This document shows, in pieces, positions 11,653 through 22,300 of a DNA stretch of 64,000 bases. Each line of letters starts with the position of its first letter. The first letter of the stretch is position 1. Below the pieces are notes generated by a model that was not told the DNA's origin, ran no database searches, and worked only from the letters and a program-made list of their open reading frames with translations. A program made the position numbers and the translations under genes. Source of the stretch: Gadus chalcogrammus (lineage: Eukaryota; Chordata; Actinopteri; Gadiformes; Gadidae); contig NC_079427.1 of assembly GCF_026213295.1 (NCBI RefSeq), forward strand, positions 33,793,170 through 33,857,169, read 5' to 3'.

Positions 11653-12119
11653 CCAGAAGTCTGGGGTCAAAAGGTCAAAAGGAGCCGGCACCACGCCGCT
11701 TATGAGATAACAAAAGTTCATGTGTATTTCTCTCATAACTTTTTGTCATTATTAAAGAGAGGCCTGATTCTCAGATATGCATGTTGGATGGCTAGGGTGT
11801 AGGTCTGGGAAGAACTTCAGGCCAAAATCTTGCAAGCGAGCCGCTGGGTGCAGGTGCAACGAGATGGAGCACTTGCTGAGTCATTTCCAGTAGGGCTGGA
11901 GCCACAGGTTGAAGCGTATGAGTCCTTTGAGACCCCCTTTGATAAAAGGGGTTCTCAAATGTTGACCCTCAGTCACCTATTGCATCATTTCCTTTAGGGC
12001 TTCGGCCTCCTAATTGATCATTATAGTATAATTGAATGCCCTCTTTCATATATATGATACCTCCACCACTGGGACGTGGCAACAGTTCTCCAAATCCATA
12101 TGGGGAGGGGGGAGGGATG
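11653..12119 (-). repeat. Right arm of the 4.5-kb inverted repeat
   Basis: Inverted counterpart of 7590-8068. It begins GAAGTCTGGGGTCAAAAGG and ends CCATATGGGGAGGGGGGAGG. The next base begins the putative LTR, so the boundary on this side may be set by that element. Confidence 0.85.
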
Positions 12120-12877
12120 TGTTGGGCAAAATAACCTGCTGAGTACATCACATGTCCATTACAAATATAGCTAACTCCTACCCTAGCCTGATGAGCACAT
12201 CACATGGCAGGCACATTACAATATAGTCAACTCTTGCTCTAACCCAACGAACACATAACACAAACATGATAATATAGTCAGTTCAAGGCCGGAGCCGAAG
12301 GCCCCATTTCCCAACCAGGCAAATGGTGGACACTCAGACAATGCACCAGTCATCCTCAAGAACGGGAGAGCCACATTAATTTATCACACAGGAGACACTT
12401 CAAGGAGCTCTCCCCCGTTAGGAGGAACACAAGAGATACACATGCATATACCAGGGCCTGAGAGCCACATTAATTCATCACACAGGAGACACTTCGAGGG
12501 GCACTCCCCCGTTAGGAGGAACACAAGAGATACACATGCATATACCAGGGCCTGAGAGCCAAGGTCAAGCAAAAACACACAGAACCACACACACCTCAAA
12601 CGCACACACCTCATCGAGAGGAGGATACAGCATAAGACTGTATCACACAGGGACTCTTCATCTTCTTCTGGAGCAGACCTTCCACGGAGGCGAAGCTCTG
12701 GACGAACCATCAGCGCTGATTAGGGACTTAGACATATTCGATCTCTCACGCTTTATGACTCTGTATAACCGTTGCCACTTTACTTAATAAATCCAAGGTC
12801 CTCGTGCCGACAGACTTTATTACCTCTCCGTCTCATTTCATCTGGTCCAGTAACTAGACAGACCGTTTTTCCCCTCA
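12120..12877 (+). repeat. Probable LTR of a truncated LTR retroelement
   Basis: Begins TGTTGGGCAAAATAACC and ends CCCCTCA (TG...CA). Three bases later comes a primer-binding-site-like TGGTGACCCTGACGTG at 12,881. A poly(A)-like AATAAA lies at 12,787. The LTR contains a 94-bp tandem duplication. I see no gag or pol after the leader, and no second LTR, so the element is a 5' remnant. The call rests on terminus plus PBS context only. Confidence 0.5.
12367..12560. repeat. 94-bp tandem duplication (2 copies)
   Basis: AGAGCCACATTAATT through CATATACCAGGGCCTG occurs twice with few mismatches, inside the putative LTR. Confidence 0.9.
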
Positions 12878-13329
12878 AATTGGTGACCCTGACGTGATTT
12901 TTTCTGAATTGAACCGCAACTGGGAAACGAGAGACGGAGAGCGGCACGACCTCGGGACCCCGGAGCACCGGACCGATTCCTGCAGTCTCACCTCGCGATC
13001 GCCCAAAAAAAGGTAGGCAGAACCTGTTGATAAAATCCAAACTCTGCATAGTTATATAGGAACCACATTAGGAGGTGAGACTGTGAGAGCGGTTCGCTAC
13101 AGGATATCTCGTGGGGACGAATAGGACTGCATCCCAGCAAACCCCATAAACCCGATTGACCCTGAACGCGTGACACATCGAATATCGGCTCGTTGCATGG
13201 TGAAGGAATACCCTCGAGACCATAGGGCCTATAATAATTGGGCATAGTGATACAAGACTACCGATGGCCAAGTAATGGATGTGTATTAAATAATTCGGTA
13301 ACCCTTCCTTTTACAGTCCCCTAATTACT
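12878..13329 (+). other. PBS and leader of the truncated retroelement, then unassigned
   Basis: PBS-like TGGTGACCCTGACGTG at 12,881-12,896 is followed by a GC-rich leader to about 13,010 ending in an A-run. I see nothing recognisable from 13,030 to 13,329. Confidence 0.4.
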
Positions 13330-13571
13330 AGGTATTTACCCGGTACATACATGGTCAATTATAGTGTATTACTGGGTAATTACCACTGGTAATAAGAAGG
13401 TAAATACAGAGGTAGTTACCCGGTAAATACATGGTAAATCATAGTGTATTACTGGGTAATTACCATTGGTAATAAGAAGGTAAATACAGAGGAATTATCC
13501 GGTAAATACATGGTAAATTATAGTGTATTACTGTGTAATTACCACTGGTAATAAGAAGGTAAATACAGAGG
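13330..13571. repeat. ~81-bp tandem repeat, 3 copies
   Basis: Unit contains ACCCGGTAAATACATGGTAA, ATAGTGTATTACTGGGTAAT and GGTAATAAGAAGGTAAATAC. Three consecutive copies with small changes. Confidence 0.9.
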
Positions 13572-13948
13572 AATTACAGCTGATATACCAAGTAAAACCT
13601 CCACTATTACCCATCAACTCAACTAAATAGCGTGTAGTTGTAACTGTTTTAGGTTGGTAATAACTCCGATATTGTGTACTTCCTAGGAAATTAGGCAACC
13701 AATTCTTAGAAACACCTATTATCCAAGGTTTATGTTGGTAACAGCCCAAATGTAATGATGTACTATCTAGAAATTAGCATAGTACTTTCCAATAAAATAC
13801 TTTTTCTTAGTTATCATTCATTGCTACACCCATTTAGAAAGGGTTTATTCAATTTACCACAATGGAATTACTTACCTGGTAACAACCTCTGCAGGAAGTT
13901 TTCCTCTAGTGTCATGGTACATCTTCTTAAATACTGGGTACGAAGCCG

Positions 13949-14560
13949 TTTGTTTCCATGGTATTACCAGGTTCTTACCATATAATTTATAATAGATACA
14001 TTCCATTATCCATGCAGTCAACACAAACATGTACAATGTACGTTCTGCGACGTTACCAAGTAAAACACGACAATTTACCCAGTAAGTAAGCTGAAACTGT
14101 ACTGTAAAAGGAAGCCTCGTTTGTTTCCATGGCATTACCAGGTTCTTACCATATAATTTGTAATACATTATTCCCTTTTCCATGCAGTCAACACAAACTT
14201 GTACCATGTACGTTCTGCGACGTTACCAAGTAAAACACGACAATTTACCCAGTAATTAAGCTGAAACTGTACTGTAAAAGGAAGCCTCGTTTGTTTCCAT
14301 GGTATTACCAGGTTCTTACGATATAATTTGTAATACATTATTCCCTTTTCCATGTAGTCAACACAAACTTGTACCATGTACGTTCTGCGACGTTACCAAG
14401 TAAAACACGACAATTTACCCAGTAATTAAGCTGAAACTGTACTGTAAAAGGAAGCCTAGTTTGTTTCCATGGTATTACCAGGCTCTTACCATATAAGTTG
14501 TAACTCGTTATTCCCTTTTCCATGCAATCAACAAAAACCATATATGTTCTGCAACATCGT
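13949..14560. repeat. ~170-bp tandem repeat, about 3.5 copies
   Basis: Units start at 13,949, 14,120, 14,290 and 14,460 with TTTGTTTCCATGG, and each contains GTACGTTCTGCGACGTTACC and AAGCTGAAACTGTACTGTAA. The minus-strand open frames here recur with the same 170-bp period and are repeat by-products. Motifs GGTAA/TTACC are shared with the 81-bp array, suggesting one larger element. Confidence 0.9.
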
Positions 14561-15385
14561 TCACCAGTAGTTAAGCACTTTAATTGTTGTTATAAAACCC
14601 CAAACCACTGTTGATGAAAGACATATTAAAATTAAACAAAATCAAAGGCTTATCTTTCAAACAATGCATATCTCACAAACAGGCACTGAACACTGAAGAA
14701 ATCGGACAAAAAAAAGAGCCGTCCACATCAACTCAATTTAAATGTTACTGATGGTGTTTTCATAAAACACATGACAGTGTTATGGCAAGTGACCACAAGG
14801 AAGACTGCTTCAACCTCTACAATTTGAATAAGTGGTGAATGCCATGCAGCAATCTGCCTATGGGAGCATCTTTGTGGTCATTTGCAAACCAATGAGTCCA
14901 CTCGATGAATGAGAGATGACTCTTCTCGCGTCTTCTCTGTGAGGTATCCCTGCAGTCTCCACATCTGGGATTTGAAGGCTGACCAAGACCTGACCAGGTA
15001 CCTCCAAATCTCCCCTTCAAGAATCAGAAGACAAGAAAATAAACATTAGGACTGTCAATTAATGAACATTTCTAGAACATGTAGAACTCAAAGATTATTT
15101 TGTTTATCAGTTAAGAAAGGATGCTGGTCCTCTGGCCATTGTGTTTGGTCATATTGAAAAGAGAAAAAGGCATAGCCATAGATACAGTTAATATGACGGG
15201 AGGGGACATGCTCTAAGCCCCGGTTAGCCCTTTAGCATCGAGCTAGCGGAGCTTCTGTCATTCAAATAACTCGGACATGTTGTTTAAAACCTATAACACC
15301 CAATTTATTAAAATATCCGGATTTAATCGGGCTCTCTCCCATAAGTACAGTTAATAGGACGGGAAGAGACAGGCTCTCTTAACAC
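14561..15385. other. No gene recognised
   Basis: Contains two copies, 164 bp apart, of a TACAGTTAATA.GACGGGA motif (15,183 and 15,347) just before the satellite begins. Otherwise unassigned. Confidence 0.5.
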
Positions 15386-16576
15386 CAAATATGTAGGATT
15401 TCAAAGCTGTGAATGCTACAGCATTCACACCAACTAGAATTGCAATCCCTGAAGGTATTGCGGTGTGAATGCTAACGCTGAAATGCTCCGCTCTACTGCT
15501 GAAGCTGCACGTTGAAGAATCGTCGCAATGAATCTAGGACATCTGCTGAACATTTTGAATGTAGAATGAAGTCTGTAGAATGAACTATGAATGAGTTGAA
15601 TGGTTTTGAAGTCATACTGCTAAAGTCTGCTGACGCTGAAATGCTCCGCTCTACTGCTGAAGCGTCACGTTGAAGAATCGTTGCAATGAATCTAGGACAT
15701 CTGCTGAACATTTTGAAGGTAGAATGAAGCCTGTATAATTTAGACGCTGAATCTAGGAAATCTGCTGAACAATTTTGAAGGTAGAATGAAGCCTGTAGAA
15801 TCAATACCCTGAATCTAGGAAATCTGCTGAACATTTTGAAGGTAGAATGAAGTCTGTAGAATGAACTATGAATGAGTTGAATGGTTTTGAAGTCCTACTG
15901 CTGAAGTCTGCTTTCGCTGAAATGCTCCGCTCTACTGCTGAAGCTGAATGTTGAATCAATACCCTGAATCTAGGAAATCTGCTGAACATTTTGAAGGTAG
16001 AATGAAGCCTGTAGAATGAAGACGCTGAATCTAGGAAATCTGATGAACATTTTGAAGGTAGAATGAAGTCTGCAGAATGAAGACACTGAATCTAGGAAAT
16101 CTGATGAACATTTTGAAGGTAGAATGAAGCCTGTAGAATGAAGACGCTGAATCTAGGAAATCTGATGAACATTTTGAAGGTAGAATGAAGCCTGTAGAAT
16201 GAAGACGCTGAATCTAGGAAATCTGCTGAACATTTTGAAGGTAGAATGAAGCCTGTAGAATGAAGACGCTGAATCTAGGAAATGCTAACTCAGCGCTAAT
16301 GCTAACTTCAGCGCTAATGCTAACTTCAGTGCTAATGCTAACGTCAACGCTAACGTCAGCGCTAATGGTACCGTCAATGCTAACTTTAGCGCTAATGCTA
16401 ACGTCTGCGCTAACGCTTACGTCAACGCTAACGTCAACACTAACGTCGGAGCTAACGTCAGCGCTAACGTCCGCGCTAACGTCAACTCTAACGGTAACGT
16501 CAATGCTAACTCAGCGCTAATGCTAACTTCAGCGCTAATGCTAATTTCAGTGCTAATGCTAACTTCAGTGCTAATG
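15386..16576. repeat. Satellite unit 1, part before the gypsy insertion
   Basis: Starts with the hairpin motif (GTGAATGCTACAGCATTCAC at 15,409-15,428), anchor A at 15,434 and 61-bp B repeats to about 16,280. The GCTAAC block then runs up to the insertion site. The remainder of this unit resumes at 24,986. Confidence 0.9.
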
Positions 16577-16580
16577 CTAA
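16577..16580. repeat. Target-site duplication CTAA (left)
   Basis: CTAA directly precedes the 5' LTR and CTAA directly follows the 3' LTR (24,982-24,985): a 4-bp duplication. The motif is part of the satellite's own GCTAAC repeat, so its information content is low. Confidence 0.7.
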
Positions 16581-17332
16581 TGTAACAGGGTGTGTTATAT
16601 CCTTTAAATTATAATTACACAATTGCCTTTGTTTTTCTGTATTACCTGAAGTTTAGCTTTCCATGCCGCCTTAAGCTCTATTTTATTTATTTATTTGATT
16701 TGGCTCCACTTCCTTCTATACTCCCGCCCACATTCCAGAGTACCCGATAAGTTTCCCGCGCCCCCTGCCCTCTTCCCTTTGTTTGCGATACCCTTGGGAA
16801 GAGGTGTGTACATTTATATTGTAATCAAATCTTTGACCATCTTATAATTTATCATTATTTATATTAGTTATTTTGATTATAGATTGTTTAATTGGAAGTC
16901 TGGGGTTTATAATCTATCCATAGTTGTTAGATAGATTTCTGTGTTATGGGGAACTTTGTGTTTTGTTGCGATGTACTAGCATATAACTGACCCTCGTGTA
17001 GTCATGCTAGTTCCCCTTTTCCCCCCCCTGTGTGTTTCGTAGAGTTGGAGTAAGGGCACAAGGGCTAAGGAAGCTATTTGTATATGTGTGTATTCAGGTA
17101 TGTCTTTTATTCCTTTTATTTCAATCATTTCTGTTGTAATATTGTATGTGCCCCTTTGTCGCGATACCCTTGGGAAGAGAGTTGGAGTAACGGCACAAGG
17201 GCTAAGGAAGCTATTTGTATATGTGTGTATTCAGATCGAATAAATGGACGTCGGAGTGCCCGAGTCCAGACACATCGTGGGTCACGTCATTCATTGCTAG
17301 AAAGAAACACAACGCAGAACGAACCGGTCACA
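16581..17332 (+). repeat. Gypsy 5' LTR (752 bp)
   Basis: Starts TGTAACAGGG and ends CCGGTCACA (TG...CA). AATAAA at 17,239-17,244 is a candidate polyadenylation signal. The LTR has an internal duplication: GCGATACCCTTGGGAAGAG occurs at about 16,785 and 17,161, and AGAGTTGGAGTAA plus GGCACAAGGGCTAAGGAAGC occurs at about 17,041 and 17,179. Confidence 0.95.
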
Positions 17333-17334
17333 CT

Positions 17335-17351
17335 TGGTGCCGTTTGACCCG
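17335..17351 (+). other. Primer binding site
   Basis: TGGTGCCGTTTGACCCG begins two bases after the LTR, at the position and with the TGG start expected for pairing to a tRNA 3' end. The tRNA species was not determined. Confidence 0.75.
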
Positions 17352-17856
17352 TCGGATCGCCGACCATCATCGCCTGCCTGGTCGTCGGGGTGCGCCCGTC
17401 GCTGCCTGCCCTGCTCTGCTGCTCGGCCCTATCTCCTTCGTCTCCTCGCCGTGTTCGCCGCTGTCTGCCCTGCCCCTGCCCCTGGTATTATGAGCGCTGA
17501 GTGCACGTGAGGTACACGGTAGTCGTTAAGAGTGCTTAAAGGGGAAGAAAATACTGCGCTATTTTGCTATAGTTGGGTGCGTAAGAAATAAATAATTATA
17601 TATATATATTTTTTTTTTATATATATATTTTTTTTTCTGTCTTCTGTTTTACATTGGGGTTATTCTTTGGAAGTGTATTGTCGTGTTTAGTCTCTCTTAC
17701 TGTGTGTATTGGGGAAGGGTATTGATTGTAGAGATTTTTATTTTTATTTTGTTATGTGTTTTGTGCAGTTTTTTTAGTCACCAAGACTATTATTTTCTGT
17801 TAGATTTATTTTATTTATTTATTTTTGTCAGAGGGTCAAATATCTCGTTTTGTAAG

Positions 17857-19386
17857 ATGTCCAGTGGGGATTCTTTCAGTGCAGATATTTTGGCTGGTCA
17901 GGGCCCTGTTGGGCGTAACGTCACTTTTGGGTTGGGGAGGGGCCAGAGGGTCACTCCATTTGGGTTTGGGAGGGGTAGGCCGGTAGCCCCTGGTAATCAG
18001 GAGTACTCTGTTGACCAGTCAGAGTTTAGTTTACCAGTAGGTCCCACCGCCAGCTCTACACCCATGGCACCCATAGCCCCTCAGCCTACCCAGGTTGTTA
18101 CCGTAGAGTCATTGGGTGGCCTAGTAGCTGATTTGGCCAAACAGATAGGCGATAGCATTATAGCCAGCCTCAACACCATGCACCAGCCCAGTAGTACTCT
18201 GCCCCAGTCCCCGGGCCACCAATCCCTTGGCATTACTGATCCATCACAGCTGAAGGTGATTGTTCAGTCAGACCCTAGAGCTCCACCATACTTCAGGGGT
18301 GACCACACGGATACATTCTCCATTCATGAATGGGAAGACATGATGAAGTGTTATCTGGGTAGGATGAAGTGCAATACGCGCACTGAGGTGGTTGATTTGA
18401 TTATGGCGAGACTGACTGGTAAAGCGAGAGACGTGGTGAAGGTATCTCTTCGCAGCCACCCTGAGTTAGATTCTAGTGAATTCCCGACAGCTGTATTTGA
18501 CATTCTAAAGCGCAACTTCAGTGAGCTTACTTTTTCAAGCCTCCCTATGAAAGACTTTTACAGCACTGCCCCGAGGGCTGGTGAGGACATGATGGATTAC
18601 TGGATCCGCCTTAACAAGGCTGTTGATGTCGCTGATGAGTGCCTCCGTAGGCGTGGAAAGGGCGTTGAGGACCCTAGTACTGAGGTGGTCATGATGTTCA
18701 TTACCCACTGCTCTGACCCCGGTCTCGCCATGTCGTTTAAGTTGAAGTCCCCTGAACTGTGGACCGCAGCGGAGGTTCAGGAGAGACTGGATGATCACAT
18801 GACGAGTCTGAGAAGAAATTCAGCTCATGCCCAAAATGCAGTGAATGTGTCGGTGTGCAGCCAGAGTCCTGTGGCTGTGTCTTCTCATCGTCCCCAGCAT
18901 AGTGAACCACATCAGGCCCCTTCGGTGATACACCAATCACTGCCTCATCCTGTCTCTATCGCTCCTGTCTCTGCCCATTGCCAGCCTCAGTCAGCCCACA
19001 TGATAATGAACCCGCCCCAGGCCCCTCCTGTGTCCCCCCTCTATCCTGCTCCAGCTACTGTCCCTGTTCCCGTCACTGCCAGTTCCTCTGGTGTTGAGCT
19101 TGGTCCTCAGCAGGTGGTCGCTATGTTTGACAGAGCCCTCTCTATGTGTACTGCTTCTCTTGCCACTGGTCAGAGGGGTCCTCGTCAGAACGCCCGGCCA
19201 CAGAATCAGCAGAGTTCTCTGTGTAGAGTATGTAGCTCTGGGGATCACACAACCAATGCGCACTGCAGGTTTCATAGGCTGTGTCTCAACTGCTTCAGAC
19301 CGGGTCACTTCAGGCATGAATGCCCCAATGCCTCCCAATCTCCAGCTGTGTCGACAAGCCGTCCTTCCAGCGCACCTTTAAACTAG
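17857..19386 (+). CDS. gag: Gypsy Gag polyprotein
   Basis: 509 codons from the ATG at 17,857 (MSSGDSFSADILAGQGPVGR). An upstream in-frame ATG at 17,683 would add a hydrophobic 58-residue stretch that looks like translated leader, so the downstream start is preferred. The middle third carries the capsid-like retrotransposon Gag region (FRGDHTDTFSIHEWEDMMKC, then MARLTGKARDVVKVSLRSHP). A Pro/Ser/Gln-rich linker follows. A CX2CX4HX4C zinc knuckle sits at residues 476-489 (CLNCFRPGHFRHEC), preceded by a second Cys/His cluster. Gag forms the particle and binds genomic RNA. The frame ends APLN-stop and the -1 frame is open into pol. Confidence 0.93.
   Translation: MSSGDSFSADILAGQGPVGRNVTFGLGRGQRVTPFGFGRGRPVAPGNQEYSVDQSEFSLPVGPTASSTPMAPIAPQPTQVVTVESLGGLVADLAKQIGDSIIASLNTMHQPSSTLPQSPGHQSLGITDPSQLKVIVQSDPRAPPYFRGDHTDTFSIHEWEDMMKCYLGRMKCNTRTEVVDLIMARLTGKARDVVKVSLRSHPELDSSEFPTAVFDILKRNFSELTFSSLPMKDFYSTAPRAGEDMMDYWIRLNKAVDVADECLRRRGKGVEDPSTEVVMMFITHCSDPGLAMSFKLKSPELWTAAEVQERLDDHMTSLRRNSAHAQNAVNVSVCSQSPVAVSSHRPQHSEPHQAPSVIHQSLPHPVSIAPVSAHCQPQSAHMIMNPPQAPPVSPLYPAPATVPVPVTASSSGVELGPQQVVAMFDRALSMCTASLATGQRGPRQNARPQNQQSSLCRVCSSGDHTTNAHCRFHRLCLNCFRPGHFRHECPNASQSPAVSTSRPSSAPLN
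19377..19383 (+). promoter_or_regulatory. -1 ribosomal frameshift slippery heptamer TTTAAAC
   Basis: In gag frame the heptamer reads T TTA AAC, exactly X XXY YYZ, and the very next codon is the gag stop TAG (19,384-19,386). Slipping back one base gives TTT AAA CTA and enters the pol frame, which is open from before 19,320 through 23,645. TTTAAAC is one of the known efficient eukaryotic/viral slippery sequences. The downstream stimulatory structure was not folded. Confidence 0.88.
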
Positions 19387-22300
19387 CCAGCCCACGTAGA
19401 GAGAGGGATAGCGTGGGCAGTGATGGAGTAACCCTCATTGGAGAACGAGATTTGCAATCTGTCTATGTAAATAGTTGCAGCCAGCTTTCTGAGGACAAGA
19501 CGGTCATAATGGTGGGGTCGCAGAGAGTGGACAGAGCTAGTGAGTTGTTTTATGCTCCAGTGTCAGTCGGTGGCCAGTCTATATTGAAAGGAATGTTAGA
19601 TTCGGGCAGCATGTCATGCACGCTTAATGAGGAGGCAGAATCCAAATTGAGAGCTGCCGGTGTTCTCCCTTGTCCTCATCCTGTGCCTGGTAATGTGGTG
19701 CTGATCGGTTGTGGTGGCCTCACTACACGGCCAAAGTGTATCTACGATCTGGATGTTGATGTCTATGGATTTAAGTTCATTGTGCCGTCATTCGTTGTTC
19801 CTGGACAGAGAGATGAGTTCATACTTGGGAGCAATGTAATCAGACCTATCATACAGGAGATGAAGTCCACTGAGAGGTACTGGGAGCTCATCTCCTCCAG
19901 TAGCAGTGACCCAGAGTGTGAGCAATTCCTCCAGCTCCTGAGCTGCGTTTCACGGTGGTCGGGCCCTGAGCTGCCGAGTAAGATAGGCACAGTGAGGCTG
20001 AGGCAGGCCGTCACTCTCCTTCCTCAGCAGGAATATGTGGTCTGGGGGAAGCTGCCGAGCAACGCTCCTGTGTCCCCAGGGAGCACTGTGATTGTGGAGC
20101 CCACCTCGGCGCGGTCAACCCCAAAGAACATTCTGGTGGGGCGTCTCGTGACACCCATGTGGGGGGATCGTTGGATTCCTGTCAAGGTCCTGAACCCCAC
20201 ACACAGCCCTGTGACGCTCCGCCGCAATGCCAAGCTGGCTGACGTCTCTCCCTGTCTGGCTGTTGAGGACCTGCCCATCACTCAAGGTCTGTGCGAGACA
20301 CAGTCTGATGTTTGTGGTTCTCCTACTCCTTCGAAGTCCATGCTTGATCCTGTGCAGCTGCTGAAGGATCATGGGTTAGCAGACATAGACATTGGTGGCT
20401 GTGAAGTGTCTGATGATTGGAAGAAGGAGCTGGCTGAGCTGTTGTTAAAATTTCAGGATGTCTTTTCCAAGGGCAAGCTAGACTGTGGGGAGGCAAAAGA
20501 CTTCGTCCACCGTATCCACCTTTCTGACGACCGCCCCTTCCGTCTGCCCTACCGTAGAGTCCCTCCTGCTCATTACCACCACCTGAGAGAAGTACTGTCT
20601 GAGATGGAGATGAAAGGTATCATCAGCAAGTCTCTGAGTGAGTACGCCTCTCCACTAGTCATGGTGTGGAAGAAGAACGGGGACCTGAGAATCTGCACTG
20701 ACTTTCGCTTGCTCAATGCAAAGACCGTCAAGGACGCCCACCCACTGCCCCATCAGGGTGACTGCCTTGCCGCCCTTGGGGGAAATGCCTTTTTCAGTAC
20801 CATGGATCTGACATCAGGGTTCTATAACGTCCCTCTCCATGAGTCTGACAGGAGATTCACAGCCTTTACGACACCTCTGGGCTTGTATGAATACAATAGG
20901 CTCCCCCAGGGCCTGTGCAACAGTCCAGCGTCCTTCATGCGGATGATGCTTAGCATCTTCGGGGACCTGAACTTCTCCAGCCTCCTTTGTTACCTGGATG
21001 ACCTGTTAGTCGTTGCTCCCTCTGAAGGCGAGGCCCTGAGTCGTCTGGGGGAGGTCTTCTCCCGGCTGAGGGCCAACAATCTGAAGCTGGCTCAAAAGAA
21101 GTGTCACTTTCTAAGGAAGTCTGTGAAATTTCTTGGCCATATGGTGGACAGCAGTGGCGTCTCAGTTGACCAGGAGAAAGTCAGAGTTATCTCTGGTTTC
21201 AGTAGGGAAGATCTGATGAAAGCTGATGGCTGCACACCATCACAGAAGAGGGTGAGATCTTTCCTCGGAATGGTCTTGTACTACCAACACTTCATCCCTG
21301 GGTGTTCCTCCATCGCAAAGCCCCTTTTTGCCCTGACAGCGGGCCAGAAACGCAAGGGGAGAGGCACTGGTGGTACCAGGAGAGCTGGCACCTTCCGTGA
21401 GCTGACTCCACAGGACTGGACCCCTGTCTGTGAGAAGGCGTTTGATGATTTGAAGAGGGTGCTCCTCGATTGTGTGGTGTTGGCTCACCCAGATTTCGAT
21501 AGGCCATTCATCCTCTCCACCGATGCTTCATTGGATGGCCTAGGTGCAGTCCTTTCGCAAGTTCCTGCTGGCGAGGAGAAGGCCAGGCCCATAGCGTTTG
21601 CCAGCAAGTCCCTCAGTCGCAGCCAAGCAAATTATCCTGCCCATCGACTAGAATTCTTGGCTCTGAAGTGGTCTGTGTGTGACAAGTTCAGCCACTGGCT
21701 CAAAGGTCACAAGTTCACTGTCTGGACTGATAACAATCCTCTCACGTACATCATGACCAAACCGAAGCTAGACGCCTGCGAGCAGCGCTGGGTCTCTAAG
21801 CTTGCACCATACTCTTTCGAGATCAAACATATTCCAGGGAGACTGAATGTGGTGGCTGATGCCCTCAGCAGGGACCCCTTTGTGAAGCCTCTGAGCCAAC
21901 GTCTTCTGTCTGAGCCATACTCCGGGCTGCTGGAACAGGTGTGTGAAGTGGAGGAGGGATGTGTGCAGGACTCATTCCGCCTGACATGTCAGCCTCAATC
22001 ATTAGGGAGCGTTGCTCCTAGTGCGGCCGTCGATGTGTCCATGTCAGAGGATGACGTCTCCTCTCTCCTCTCCTCTTGTGATGACTGGGACTCAGCACCG
22101 AGGCAGAGGGCTGCTTCTATGAGTGACCGCTTGAGCTCATTGATCCCTCCTGGCCAGGATTTGTTCTCCTCTCTCTCACTGGCAGACCTGCAAAACCATC
22201 AGCAGCAGGATTCGGTCGTTTCGAGAGTATTCAGCTATGTAGATAGGAAGCAGAGACCCTCCAGGCGTGAGCGCTGCAACGAGAGCCAGTGTACTCTGAG

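Noticed and set aside
15770..16280. Regular ~61-bp direct repeats considered as a CRISPR-like array
   Set aside because: The whole monomer is repeated with no unique spacers, and the context is a vertebrate satellite.
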